In this document: one piece after another, positions 44,620-52,512 of the stretch | Numbering within the stretch: position 1 is the first letter of the stretch | Layout: each line of letters begins with the position of its first letter | NCBI RefSeq assembly: GCF_001423485.1 | Contig: NZ_LMOD01000001.1 | Span: forward strand, 750,617-814,616 | DNA length: 64,000 nt | Source: Microbacterium sp. Leaf320 | Lineage (GTDB): Bacteria > Actinomycetota > Actinomycetes > Actinomycetales > Microbacteriaceae | Direction of reading: 5' to 3' | Notes under the pieces: generated by a model | Told to the model about the DNA's origin: nothing | Seen by the model: only the letters and a program-made list of their open reading frames with translations | The model's database searches: none | Program-made: the position numbers and the translations under genes

Positions 44620-44822
44620 AGTCTGACACGCGCTGTGGACGACACGGCAACCGCCGTGTCGTCGCGTTTCGCTCCTGGGCCGCGGATCTGGCAGAATAGA
44701 AGGTCGGACGACGTGCTCGACCCTCTATCCAGCATTCGTCCTCCCTCTTTGAGCTTCCGCCGGGTGTGCACCCCACTCTCCAGGCGATCGGTTCGTCAAC
44801 TTCCACACAATTCAGGAGAATC
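44620..44822. promoter_or_regulatory. ybdK/rpsP divergent region with 11-bp inverted repeat
   Basis: GACGACACGGC (44638-44648), loop AACC, GCCGTGTCGTC (44653-44663) lies just outside the YbdK start. Rightward TTCGCT-N18-CAGAAT (44668-44697) is the likely rpsP promoter, giving a ~120-nt leader that contains a small GGGTG-TG-CACCC hairpin before the AGGAGAA RBS. Confidence 0.5.
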
Positions 44823-45257
44823 GTGGCTGTCAAGATTCGTCTCAAGCGCCTGGGCAAGATCCGTGCGCCGTACTACCGCATCGTCGTCGCCGACTCGAAG
44901 ACCAAGCGCGATGGTCGCGTGATCGAGGAGATCGGCAAGTACCACCCCACCGAGGAGCCCTCGTTCATCGAGATCGACTCCGAGCGTGCGCAGTACTGGC
45001 TCTCCGTCGGTGCGCAGCCGACCGAGCAGGTCGCCGCCCTTCTCAAGATCACGGGCGACTGGGGCAAGTTCAAGGGCGACAAGGACGCAAAGTCCACGCT
45101 CAAGGTCAAGGAGCCCAAGGTTCCGTTCGAGATCGACGCGTCCAAGAAGTCCGTCGTCAAGCCCAAGGCCGAGAAGAAGGTGGAGGCTCCCGCAGAGGAG
45201 GCTCCCGCCAAGGCCGACGCGGAGGCCGCTGAGGCTCCCGCCGCCGACTCGGAGTAA
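44823..45257 (+). CDS. rpsP: 30S ribosomal protein S16
   Basis: 144 aa from GTG at 44823 with AGGAGAA 5 nt upstream. '[38 protein letters not shown]' is the S16 signature. The core (about 80 residues) is followed by an unusual ~60-residue Lys then Ala/Glu-rich tail, common in actinobacteria. First of the rpsP-khpA-rimM-trmD operon. Confidence 0.97.
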   Translation: MAVKIRLKRLGKIRAPYYRIVVADSKTKRDGRVIEEIGKYHPTEEPSFIEIDSERAQYWLSVGAQPTEQVAALLKITGDWGKFKGDKDAKSTLKVKEPKVPFEIDASKKSVVKPKAEKKVEAPAEEAPAKADAEAAEAPAADSE

Positions 45258-45263
45258 TCCGTC

Positions 45264-45494
45264 GTGCTCGCCGCCGCGCTCGAACACATCGTCAAGGGGA
45301 TCGTCGATCACCCGGAGGATGTGCGTATCAACTCGTCCACCTCGCCGAGAGGCGATCTCCTCGAGGTGCGTGTGCACCCCGATGATCGTGGACGCGTGAT
45401 CGGGCGCGGCGGCCGCACCGCCAAGGCACTGCGTACGCTCATCTCGGCGCTGGCTGATGGGCGTCGCGTCCGCGTCGACGTCGCGGACGACTGA
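45264..45494 (+). CDS. khpA: KH-domain RNA-binding protein KhpA
   Basis: 76 aa from GTG at 45264. Single KH domain with GRVIGRGGRTAKALRTLI (GxxG loop). Binds RNA, usually with KhpB/EloR. Six bp after rpsP and 1 bp before rimM. Confidence 0.94.
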   Translation: MLAAALEHIVKGIVDHPEDVRINSSTSPRGDLLEVRVHPDDRGRVIGRGGRTAKALRTLISALADGRRVRVDVADD

Positions 45495-45495
45495 C

Positions 45496-46098
45496 GTGGT
45501 GTCGAAAGATCGCAACCAGGGCAAGAATCAGCTGCGCGTAGGGCGTCTCGTCAAGGCCCATGGCCTCAAGGGCGCGCTCAAGCTGGAGCTCTACACCGAC
45601 AACCCGGAGCGCCGTTTCACTCCGGGAGCCGAGTTCACGTTGCAGGTGCCCGAGGCATCTCCGTGGCATGGCAAGACAGTCGTCGTCCGCGAATACCGCG
45701 TGATGAACGGCAACCCGGTCGTGTTCCTCGAGGACGTCGACGATCGTGAGGGTGCCGAGACCCTCGTCCGCGCGATCCTCTGGATCGATCAGGACGATGA
45801 CGAGGTCGAGGACGACGCATGGTTCGACCACCAGCTCGTCGGTCTCGATGTCGTCCGCGATGAGATCGTCGTCGGCAAGGTCGTGCGCGTAGAGCACTTC
45901 CCCGCGCAGGATCTGCTCATCGTCCGATCCGGCGATCAGGACATCATGGTGCCGTTCGTCCAGGCGATCGTCCCGACCGTCGACGTGAGGGCGGGGCGTG
46001 TCACCGTGACTCCGCCTCCCGGCCTCTTCGAAGAGCTTCCGGACACGACAGACACAGCGGATGCGGGAGAGTCCTCGGACTCCGACGCATCCGCGTGA
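45496..46098 (+). CDS. rimM: Ribosome maturation factor RimM
   Basis: 200 aa; tandem GTG starts at 45496 and 45499, both in frame. N-terminal RimM domain '[30 protein letters not shown]' and C-terminal PRC barrel with '[11 protein letters not shown]' and '[25 protein letters not shown]'. Acts on S19/16S rRNA in 30S maturation. A leaderless promoter for trmD lies near its 3' end. Confidence 0.95.
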   Translation: MVSKDRNQGKNQLRVGRLVKAHGLKGALKLELYTDNPERRFTPGAEFTLQVPEASPWHGKTVVVREYRVMNGNPVVFLEDVDDREGAETLVRAILWIDQDDDEVEDDAWFDHQLVGLDVVRDEIVVGKVVRVEHFPAQDLLIVRSGDQDIMVPFVQAIVPTVDVRAGRVTVTPPPGLFEELPDTTDTADAGESSDSDASA

Positions 46099-46105
46099 CC
46101 GCTGG

Positions 46106-46111
46106 TACGGT
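46106..46111 (+). promoter_or_regulatory. -10 of a leaderless promoter (trmD)
   Basis: TACGGT ends 6 nt before the GTG at 46118, just after the rimM stop. Confidence 0.45.
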
Positions 46112-46117
46112 TCCTCC

Positions 46118-46843
46118 GTGCGCATCGACGTCCTCTCCATCTTCCCGTCGTACTTCGATGGACTGACGCTCTCGCTCCTCGGGAAGGCGCAGAGCGCAGG
46201 CATCCTCGATCTCCGAGTGCGTGATCTGCGCGAGTGGACGTCCGATCGTCACCGCACCGTCGACGACACCCCTTACGGCGGCGGCGCCGGAATGGTCATG
46301 AAGCCCGAACCCTGGGGCCTCGCGCTCGACGAGCTCGCGTCATCCAGCGCCGAGGCGACGGGCACCGAGGTGACGCAGACGCGACCCACGATAATCTTCC
46401 CCTCGCCGGCCGGTGAGGTCTTCACTCAGGCCACTGCACGCGACCTGAGCACGCGCGATCACCTGATCTTCGGCTGCGGACGGTACGAGGGCATCGACGA
46501 GCGGGTCTTCGAGTACGCGGCGTCGCTGGGCGAGGTCCGTCTCATCAGCCTGGGCGACTACGTCCTCAACGGCGGAGAGGTGGCGACGATGGCGATGATC
46601 GAGGCCATCGGCCGCCTCATCCCCGGAGTGGTCGGCAATCCCGAGAGCCTGGTCGAGGAATCCCACGAGGACGGCCTGCTCGAGTACCCGTCGTACACGA
46701 AGCCCTCCGTCTGGCGTGATCGCTCGGTACCCGACGTGCTGCTGAGCGGCAATCACGCGGTCATCGCCTCGTGGCGGCGCGAGCAACAGCTCGAGCGCAC
46801 GCGTCGCCGTCGTCCCGACCTGCTGCCGGAAGACGACGCCTAG
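46118..46843 (+). CDS. trmD: tRNA (guanine37-N1)-methyltransferase
   Basis: 241 aa from GTG at 46118. SPOUT trefoil knot: '[18 protein letters not shown]', '[16 protein letters not shown]', '[15 protein letters not shown]' and '[28 protein letters not shown]'. Methylates G37 to prevent frameshifts. May be transcribed on its own from the leaderless promoter as well as with rimM. Confidence 0.96.
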   Translation: MRIDVLSIFPSYFDGLTLSLLGKAQSAGILDLRVRDLREWTSDRHRTVDDTPYGGGAGMVMKPEPWGLALDELASSSAEATGTEVTQTRPTIIFPSPAGEVFTQATARDLSTRDHLIFGCGRYEGIDERVFEYAASLGEVRLISLGDYVLNGGEVATMAMIEAIGRLIPGVVGNPESLVEESHEDGLLEYPSYTKPSVWRDRSVPDVLLSGNHAVIASWRREQQLERTRRRRPDLLPEDDA

Positions 46844-47433
46844 AGCATCGTCTCTCTGCCGTGGTCGATCTCGAACACGACATCATGCGGATGCCGGAGC
46901 GACAGGGCCGTCGCCGCATCCAGGCCTCGGAGGTCGGCCCGGAGCATCCTTCCGAGCATCTCGTGGCTCACAAGGAGTGGGATGCCGGCCGTCGCCCATC
47001 CGCACGACGACAAAGCCCGGCGTGCTCGCGCCCGCGCCTGCGCGTAGCTCTCGCCGCCGGGGAAGGCCCATCCATAGCGGTTCGCTGCGCGTTCCTCACG
47101 CGCGGTGGGAAACCGTCGATCGATCTCGTCCCAGGTCATACCCGCCATGCCGCCGTGGTGTACCTCTGCGAGTTCTGGAACCTCGACGAGATCGGCGCCG
47201 AGGCGATCGGCGATGATGACAGCCGTCCTGAGCGCCCGACCGAGAGGGCTAGAACAGACCGTCGTGATCCCGCGGCCGGTGAGGCGCTCGGCGACGTTCT
47301 TCGCCTGCAGGATGCCGTCTTCTGTCAGCGGCGAGTCCAGCTGCCCCTGCAGACGATGTTCGAGATTCCACCGCGTCTGGCCGTGTCGCACCAGGAACAG
47401 GTGCTCCGGCACGTGGCGATCCTGCGGAATCAT
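46840..47433 (-). CDS. Histidine phosphatase family protein
   Basis: 197 aa from ATG at 47433. RHG phosphatase motif [10 protein letters not shown], then '[13 protein letters not shown]' and a second His region '[15 protein letters not shown]'. Phosphoglycerate-mutase-like fold; substrate unknown. Divergent from the methyltransferase gene; overlaps the trmD stop by 4 bp tail-to-tail. Confidence 0.92.
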   Translation of the reverse strand: MIPQDRHVPEHLFLVRHGQTRWNLEHRLQGQLDSPLTEDGILQAKNVAERLTGRGITTVCSSPLGRALRTAVIIADRLGADLVEVPELAEVHHGGMAGMTWDEIDRRFPTAREERAANRYGWAFPGGESYAQARARARRALSSCGWATAGIPLLVSHEMLGRMLRADLRGLDAATALSLRHPHDVVFEIDHGRETML

Positions 47434-47490
47434 GGACTCAGGATGGCACAGCCGCCTCGATCGCGGCGGAGTGATCCCGCCGTCGGCTGA

Positions 47491-47496
47491 TACCGT
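47491..47496 (+). promoter_or_regulatory. -10 of a leaderless promoter (methyltransferase)
   Basis: TACCGT ends 6 nt before the ATG at 47503. Confidence 0.5.
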
Positions 47497-47502
47497 CGGA
47501 GC

Positions 47503-48240
47503 ATGGTCGACGAGGTTCTCGCGAAGTCTTTCGAACGCATCGGAGCGGATTACGACCGCTACCGCCCGGGATTCCCACAGGCCGCGGCCGACCTGATGAT
47601 GCAGGCGCCTGTGCGCTCTGCGCTCGACCTCGGGGCCGGCACCGGTAAGTTCACGGAACTGCTCCAGGGGCGAGCCGAGCGCGTCATCGCGGTCGAACCG
47701 TCGTCGGCGATGCTCGACGTGCTGCGGGTCAAGCTTCCGGCAGTGGAGGCGCTGCAGGGAAGCGCCGAGCGGATTCCGGTTGCTGACGGCGGCGTGGACG
47801 TCGTGTCCGTCGCGCAGGCCTTCCACTGGTTCGATCGCGAGCCCGCGTGTGCGGAGATCGCTCGAGTACTCGTGCCCGGCGGCGCCCTCGGACTGATCTG
47901 GAACCACTCCGACCCCACGAGCACCTGGGACAGAGCGGCGCATCGCATCGCGCACCCCGCGGTGGCGGAGGAGGACGGCACGACGAGCTCAGCCGCGGAC
48001 GAGCTGCCAGGCTTCGTCCACGTCCGATACGAGCAGATCCACTGGACGGAGCGGATCCGACGGGAGGACTACTTGGGGCGATGGTCGACGGTGAGCAGCT
48101 TCATCGTGGCGGACGACGACGAACGCGCGGACATGTTCGCCGCGATCGAGGCCGTCCTGGACGCCGACTCCGAAACGCGCGGTCGCGACGACTTCGACCT
48201 GCCCATCGTGACGGACGTGTTCGTCTACCGACGCGCCTGA
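47503..48240 (+). CDS. Class I SAM-dependent methyltransferase
   Basis: 245 aa. Rossmann SAM-binding motif 'SALDLGAGTGKFTELLQGRAERVIAVEPS' and 'VLVPGGALGLIWN'; matches the methyltransferase-11 group (UbiE-like). Small-molecule acceptor unknown. Leaderless start. Converges on map. Confidence 0.9.
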   Translation: MVDEVLAKSFERIGADYDRYRPGFPQAAADLMMQAPVRSALDLGAGTGKFTELLQGRAERVIAVEPSSAMLDVLRVKLPAVEALQGSAERIPVADGGVDVVSVAQAFHWFDREPACAEIARVLVPGGALGLIWNHSDPTSTWDRAAHRIAHPAVAEEDGTTSSAADELPGFVHVRYEQIHWTERIRREDYLGRWSTVSSFIVADDDERADMFAAIEAVLDADSETRGRDDFDLPIVTDVFVYRRA

Positions 48241-48255
48241 TCCGAGGGCGAGCGC

Positions 48256-49038
48256 TCAGTCGACGCCGAGGAACGTGCGGTCGGTGAGGATGATCGGGCC
48301 GTCGGCCGTGACGGCTACCGTGTGCTCCGAGTGCGCACCTCGGGATCCGTCGACACTGCGAAGCGTCCAGCCGTCAGGGTCTGTGATGAGCTCGTCGGTC
48401 GTCTCCAGCAGCCAGGGCTCGAGTGCGAACACGAGTCCCTCGCGAAGCGGGAAGCCACGTCCTGCGCGCCCGTCGTTGGGGACATGTGGGTCGCCGTGCA
48501 TGATGCGGCCGACGCCGTGCCCGCCGAAATCGGTGTTGATCGAATACCCCTCGCCGTGCGACACGGCCGCGATGGCGGCGGAGATGTCGCCGATCCGGTT
48601 GCCCACGACGGCAGCCGTGATCGCGGCGTCGAGGGCGCGCTCGGTCGTGTCGATGAGTCTGAGATCCTCGTCACGCGGAGTGCCGACGACGAAGGAGACG
48701 GCCGAATCCGCGACCCATCCGTCGACGGACACGGCGAAGTCGAGCGAGACCAGATCCCCATCACGGAGCGTGTAGTCGTGGGGGAGTCCGTGCAGCACGG
48801 CATCGTTGATCGACGTGCAGATCACCTTGCCGAAAGGGCTCGCGCCGAACGAGGGGTGGTAGTCGATGTAGCACGACTCCGCGCCTGCCTTGCGGATCAT
48901 GTCGTGCGCTCGGCGATCGATCGACAGCAGGTTGGTGCCGACCTTCGTCTCATCGCGCAGGGTCGCCAGCGTCTCGGCCACGAAGCGCCCGGCGGCGCGC
49001 ATCTGGTCGATCTCGGCAGGGGTGCGCAGTTCGATCAT
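48256..49038 (-). CDS. map: Methionine aminopeptidase, type I
   Basis: 260 aa from ATG at 49038 with GAGAGG upstream. Metal-binding residues lie in 'LVSLDFAVSVDGWVADSAVSF' (two Asp), 'GHGVGRIMHGDP' (His), 'FALEPWLL' (Glu) and 'SEHTVAV' (Glu). Removes N-terminal Met. No N-terminal SH3-binding extension, typical for one of two actinobacterial copies. Confidence 0.95.
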   Translation of the reverse strand: MIELRTPAEIDQMRAAGRFVAETLATLRDETKVGTNLLSIDRRAHDMIRKAGAESCYIDYHPSFGASPFGKVICTSINDAVLHGLPHDYTLRDGDLVSLDFAVSVDGWVADSAVSFVVGTPRDEDLRLIDTTERALDAAITAAVVGNRIGDISAAIAAVSHGEGYSINTDFGGHGVGRIMHGDPHVPNDGRAGRGFPLREGLVFALEPWLLETTDELITDPDGWTLRSVDGSRGAHSEHTVAVTADGPIILTDRTFLGVD

Positions 49039-49135
49039 CGGGTGTCCTCTCGTCCTTTCCATTCTCGCCGATGTGTGCGCCTTCGGCGTCCGCGCGCTCA
49101 CAGCGAACACCGGGGCAGCGGCGTGCGGGGCGTCG

Positions 49136-49141
49136 TACGAT
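49136..49141 (+). promoter_or_regulatory. -10 of a leaderless promoter (membrane protein)
   Basis: TACGAT ends 7 nt before the ATG at 49149. Confidence 0.5.
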
Positions 49142-49148
49142 CTGTGAC

Positions 49149-49637
49149 ATGTGGTTGCGTCAGGCGTTCTTCCGATGGCTGGTTCCGGCCGCGTTCCTGC
49201 TGCCGCTGTGGCTCCTGATCGGCTGGGGCGTCTTCCAGGGCGGGTGGACGATCCTCTGGGTCCTCTTCATCGCGATCCCGTCCGTCTTCGTGGGGCAGCT
49301 TCTGCTCACGCTTCTCACACGGTCCCGCCCCTCGGTGCGCGCCGATCGTGCCGTTTCGTGGTGGGACGTCGGAGGATTCACCCTCTGGCATGGTCTGACG
49401 ATCGCCGTCGGATGCTTCATCGACGGTGCATTCGGCTGGCTGCTCGCCGCCGCGATCGTCGTCGGCATCGGCCTCGTGTGGCTGCAGCTGTGGCAGCTGT
49501 GGAACGAGGCCAAAGGCAGTGGCGCGCGATTCCGCGAGACCATCGCCTGGTCGACCGTCCCCGGCGTCGATGAGCCAGCGCCCACGACGCGCGCGCATGA
49601 GGTCATCGTGGTCCGGGAGAGCGACGCTCGGGAATGA
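49149..49637 (+). CDS. Hypothetical membrane protein
   Basis: 162 aa from ATG at 49149. Four hydrophobic segments: about 10-29, 33-55, 74-92 and 94-113. The C-terminal third is hydrophilic. No recognised family. Precedes the rplS leader by a short gap; function unknown. Confidence 0.75.
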   Translation: MWLRQAFFRWLVPAAFLLPLWLLIGWGVFQGGWTILWVLFIAIPSVFVGQLLLTLLTRSRPSVRADRAVSWWDVGGFTLWHGLTIAVGCFIDGAFGWLLAAAIVVGIGLVWLQLWQLWNEAKGSGARFRETIAWSTVPGVDEPAPTTRAHEVIVVRESDARE

Positions 49638-49816
49638 CACCGCAGCACGTGACGTTTTGGCCGCGTGCGGCATCCATGGCAGAATGAGTGTTTGTGCCGT
49701 GACCGGTTCTGCCTCAGGGGAGCCCGCGGACGCTTAGGCGCCGTTCAGCACACACCCCTTCTTGTTCCTTCCTACATCATGCATCCGTCCTGAGGCGAGT
49801 GCAGAGAGAGACGATC
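49638..49816 (+). promoter_or_regulatory. rplS promoter and structured leader
   Basis: TTGGCC-N17-CAGAAT (49657-49685) gives a leader of about 120 nt. GCCTCAGG (49711-49718) is the perfect complement of CCTGAGGC (49789-49796), an 8-bp long-range stem (plus wobbles) ending about 8 nt before the GAGAGAG RBS. The fold could let L19 or translation rate control expression. Confidence 0.5.
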
Positions 49817-50164
49817 ATGCAGATCCTCGACGCCGTCGACGCAGCATCGCTGCGTTCCGACGTTCCCGTATTCAACCCCGGTGACACGGTCAACGTGCAC
49901 GTGAACATCACCGAGGGCACCCGCTCGCGTATCCAGGTCTTCAAGGGCGTCGTCATCGGCCGCCAGGGCGATGGCGTGCGCGAGACCTTCACCGTTCGCA
50001 AGATCAGCTTCCAGGTCGGCGTCGAGCGTACGTTCCCGGTGCACTCCCCGGTGATCGACCACATCGAGGTCGTCACCCGCGGTGACGTGCGTCGCGCGAA
50101 GCTCTACTACCTCCGCCAGCTGCGTGGCAAGAAGGCGAAGATCAAGGAGAAGCGCTTCAACTGA
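49817..50164 (+). CDS. rplS: 50S ribosomal protein L19
   Basis: 115 aa from ATG at 49817. '[46 protein letters not shown]' and '[32 protein letters not shown]' are diagnostic. Sits at the 30S-50S interface. A very strong terminator follows. Confidence 0.98.
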   Translation: MQILDAVDAASLRSDVPVFNPGDTVNVHVNITEGTRSRIQVFKGVVIGRQGDGVRETFTVRKISFQVGVERTFPVHSPVIDHIEVVTRGDVRRAKLYYLRQLRGKKAKIKEKRFN

Positions 50165-50179
50165 CGCGCAGGTTCTCCG

Positions 50180-50218
50180 CAGCACCCCGGGACACGATGT
50201 CCCGGGGTGCTGTGTTTT
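50180..50218 (+). terminator. Strong intrinsic terminator of rplS
   Basis: CAGCACCCCGGGACA (50180-50194), loop CGA, TGTCCCGGGGTGCTG (50198-50212), then TGTTTT. Fifteen-bp perfect stem. Confidence 0.85.
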
Positions 50219-50282
50219 CCGCCGGGTGTGCGACCCTAGATACTGCCGTCTCCGAGCGGTGCGAGACTGTGAAGGAACCTTG

Positions 50283-51017
50283 ATGACGACTGACTCCGCG
50301 CCTGCGTCCACACCTCCGACCAAGCGTCGTCGTGGATTCCTCGTGTTCCTGCGCGACGTCCTCGTGATCATCGTCATCGCGGCTCTCGTCTCCTTCGTGG
50401 TCAAGACGTTCGTCGTCCGGTCGTTCTACATCCCGTCGGCATCGATGGAGCGCACGCTGCTCGTCAACGACCGGATCCTCGTCGATGAGCTCACGCCGCG
50501 ATGGACCTCGTACGAGCGTGGCGACGTCGTGGTCTTCAAAGACCCGGGGGGTTGGCTCGACGGGCAGGTGCAGACTCCCGCGCAGCCCCCGCTCGTCCAG
50601 GCGTTCGACTGGGTCCTGAACGTGGTCGGCATCTCCGCGACCGACTCGCAGGATCATCTGGTCAAGCGTGTGATCGGACTTCCCGGTGATCACGTCGTCT
50701 GCTGCAACGCGCTCGGCCAGCTCACCGTCAACGGGGCCCCGATCGATGAACTGAGCTACCTCAACCTTCCTGACGGCGACACGGCAGCCTCGAACGAGCC
50801 GTTCGACGTCGTCGTGCCCGAAGGATCGATCTGGGTGCTGGGCGACAACCGCGATCGATCGCGCGATTCACGCGCGCATCAGGATCTTCCCAGCGGCGGT
50901 TTCGTTCCCCTCGAGAATCTCGTGGGCAAGGCGTTCCTCACGACCTGGCCCTTCGACCGCATGGGCGCCATCGACGGACATCACGACAGCTTCAACGGCG
51001 TTCCGGACTCGGAATGA
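50283..51017 (+). CDS. lepB: Signal peptidase I
   Basis: 244 aa from ATG at 50283 with GAAGGA 7 nt upstream. One N-terminal membrane anchor (about 18-45). Catalytic Ser about 54 in IPSASMERTL and Lys about 128 in HLVKRVIGLPGD; also VPEGSIWVLGDNRDRSRDSR. Cuts signal peptides outside the membrane. ATGA overlap with rnhB. Confidence 0.95.
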   Translation: MTTDSAPASTPPTKRRRGFLVFLRDVLVIIVIAALVSFVVKTFVVRSFYIPSASMERTLLVNDRILVDELTPRWTSYERGDVVVFKDPGGWLDGQVQTPAQPPLVQAFDWVLNVVGISATDSQDHLVKRVIGLPGDHVVCCNALGQLTVNGAPIDELSYLNLPDGDTAASNEPFDVVVPEGSIWVLGDNRDRSRDSRAHQDLPSGGFVPLENLVGKAFLTTWPFDRMGAIDGHHDSFNGVPDSE

Positions 51018-51673
51018 CCGTCGTCGCACCCAAGCTCACCCTGGAGCGTCGACTGCTGACCGAGTGCGACCTGGTCATCTCCCTCGACGAGGTCGGGCGT
51101 GGGGCGCTGGCCGGTCCCGTCGCGGTCGGAGCCGCAGCGATGGATGCCGCCGGATCACGCCGTCGCGTCCCGGAGGGACTGCGAGACTCGAAGCTCGTCA
51201 CGGAGAAGCGACGACCCGATGTCGCCGCCCGAGCAGCAGCCTGGGTCCAGGCGTCCGGTGTCGGCTGGGCGAGTTCTGCAGAGGTCGATGAGGTCGGCAT
51301 CATGCGTGCTCTGGGGCTGGCGGCCTCTCGAGCGGTGCAGAGCATCGTCGACCAGGGCGTCGCGATCGAGAGCGCACTGGTGCTGCTCGACGGCAACCAC
51401 GACTACGTGTCCGCCGTCCACCCCGTGCCGCTTCGCGTCCGTCCGGTGGTCAAGGCGGACAGGGACTGTGCGTCGGTCTCTGCCGCGTCCGTGATCGCGA
51501 AGGTCGCGCGCGACACCTATATGGCGGAGCTCCACGAGGGCCACCCGGCCTACCAGTGGGACAGGAACAAGGGGTATGCGAGCGTCGAGCACCGCGATGC
51601 GATCCGCGCTCTCGGGCTGTCGCCGCATCATCGTTCGTCATGGGCTATCGCCGATGCTCCGACGCTGTTCTGA
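51014..51673 (+). CDS. rnhB: Ribonuclease HII
   Basis: 219 aa. Active-site acids in 'ISLDEVGRGALAGPVAVGA' (Asp, Glu), 'LLDGNHDYV' (Asp) and 'KADRDCASVSAASVIAKVARD' (Asp). Removes ribonucleotides from DNA. Overlaps the lepB stop by 4 bp. Confidence 0.96.
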   Translation: MTVVAPKLTLERRLLTECDLVISLDEVGRGALAGPVAVGAAAMDAAGSRRRVPEGLRDSKLVTEKRRPDVAARAAAWVQASGVGWASSAEVDEVGIMRALGLAASRAVQSIVDQGVAIESALVLLDGNHDYVSAVHPVPLRVRPVVKADRDCASVSAASVIAKVARDTYMAELHEGHPAYQWDRNKGYASVEHRDAIRALGLSPHHRSSWAIADAPTLF

Positions 51674-51682
51674 CGCTCCGTG

Positions 51683-51701
51683 CGGCGGCGATGCGCCGCC
51701 G
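51683..51701 (+). terminator. GC hairpin after rnhB
   Basis: CGGCGGCG-ATG-CGCCGCCG, 10 bp past the rnhB stop, no T-tract; weak terminator. Confidence 0.35.
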
Positions 51702-51720
51702 ACTCTAGGATGGGAACATC

Positions 51721-52047
51721 ATGGATGAGGAAGCCTTCGACGACTACGACCGCGAGCTCGAGCTGGCGCTGTTCCGCGAATACCGCGACGTCGTCGCCCA
51801 GTTCCAGTATGTCGTCGAGACGGAGCGCCGGTTCTACCTGGCCAACGAGGTCAACGTCGTGCGCCGTGACACCGAGCACGACTTCTACTTCGAGATCTCG
51901 ATGACCGACGTCTGGGTGTGGGACATCTATCGTGCCGACCGTTTCGTGAAGGCCGTGCGCGTACTCACCTTCAAGGATGTCAACGTCGAAGAACTCCAGC
52001 GCCGTGAGTTCGAACTGCCGCAGGAGTTGTCGCTCGACGGGGAGTGA
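51721..52047 (+). CDS. DUF2469 protein
   Basis: 108 aa: 'YDRELELALFREYRDVVAQFQYVVETERRFYLAN' is the actinobacterial DUF2469 signature; strongly conserved family, acidic N-terminus, function unknown. Usual neighbour of rnhB and yraN. TAGGAT lies 9 nt before the ATG. Confidence 0.93.
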   Translation: MDEEAFDDYDRELELALFREYRDVVAQFQYVVETERRFYLANEVNVVRRDTEHDFYFEISMTDVWVWDIYRADRFVKAVRVLTFKDVNVEELQRREFELPQELSLDGE

Positions 52048-52057
52048 CCCTTTCTGC

Positions 52058-52140
52058 ACAGTCCGTGGTTCTGACGGACTGTTCCTGAGTCCCGGGCGAA
52101 CGACGCATTCGAGACGCGAATCGTCGAACCCGTTCGACAG
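52058..52140 (+). repeat. Two hairpins in the DUF2469-yraN gap
   Basis: First, ACAGTCCGT (52058-52066) with ACGGACTGT (52074-52082), 9-bp perfect. Then an imperfect stem near 52101-52126 (CGACGCATTCG with CGAATCGTCG, one bulged C). May be the DUF2469 terminator followed by an RNA structure. No U-tract. Confidence 0.4.
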
Positions 52141-52149
52141 GCTGTCGTC

Positions 52150-52512
52150 ATGGCAGCGAAAGACGAACTCGGCAGAGCCGGTGAAGAGCAGGCGGTTCGA
52201 TACCTGAGGACGCTCGGCTATGAGATCCTCGACCGCAACTGGCGGTGCACTCAGGGAGAGATCGACATCGTCGCGTCGCACGGCTCGCACCTCGCAGTGG
52301 TCGAGGTGAAGACGAGACGGAGCGATTCCTACGGGCACCCGTTCGAAGCGGTGGACGCGCGCAAGCTACGCCGCCTGTGGCAGCTGGCCCATGCCTGGGC
52401 GTCCGCCCACGCCGACACTGCGCGAGGGATGACGATTCGGATCGACGCGATCGGGATCGTCGGTGCCGACCCGGCGCGCGGCACTCTCGAGCACCTCGTG
52501 GCGTTGTCGTGA
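52150..52512 (+). CDS. YraN-family (UPF0102) endonuclease-like protein
   Basis: 120 aa. Restriction-endonuclease-like fold core 'GEIDIVASHGSHLAVVEVKTRRS' (E/D...ExK). Associated with comM and dprA; precise role unknown but context indicates DNA processing. Its stop overlaps the comM GTG. Confidence 0.93.
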   Translation: MAAKDELGRAGEEQAVRYLRTLGYEILDRNWRCTQGEIDIVASHGSHLAVVEVKTRRSDSYGHPFEAVDARKLRRLWQLAHAWASAHADTARGMTIRIDAIGIVGADPARGTLEHLVALS

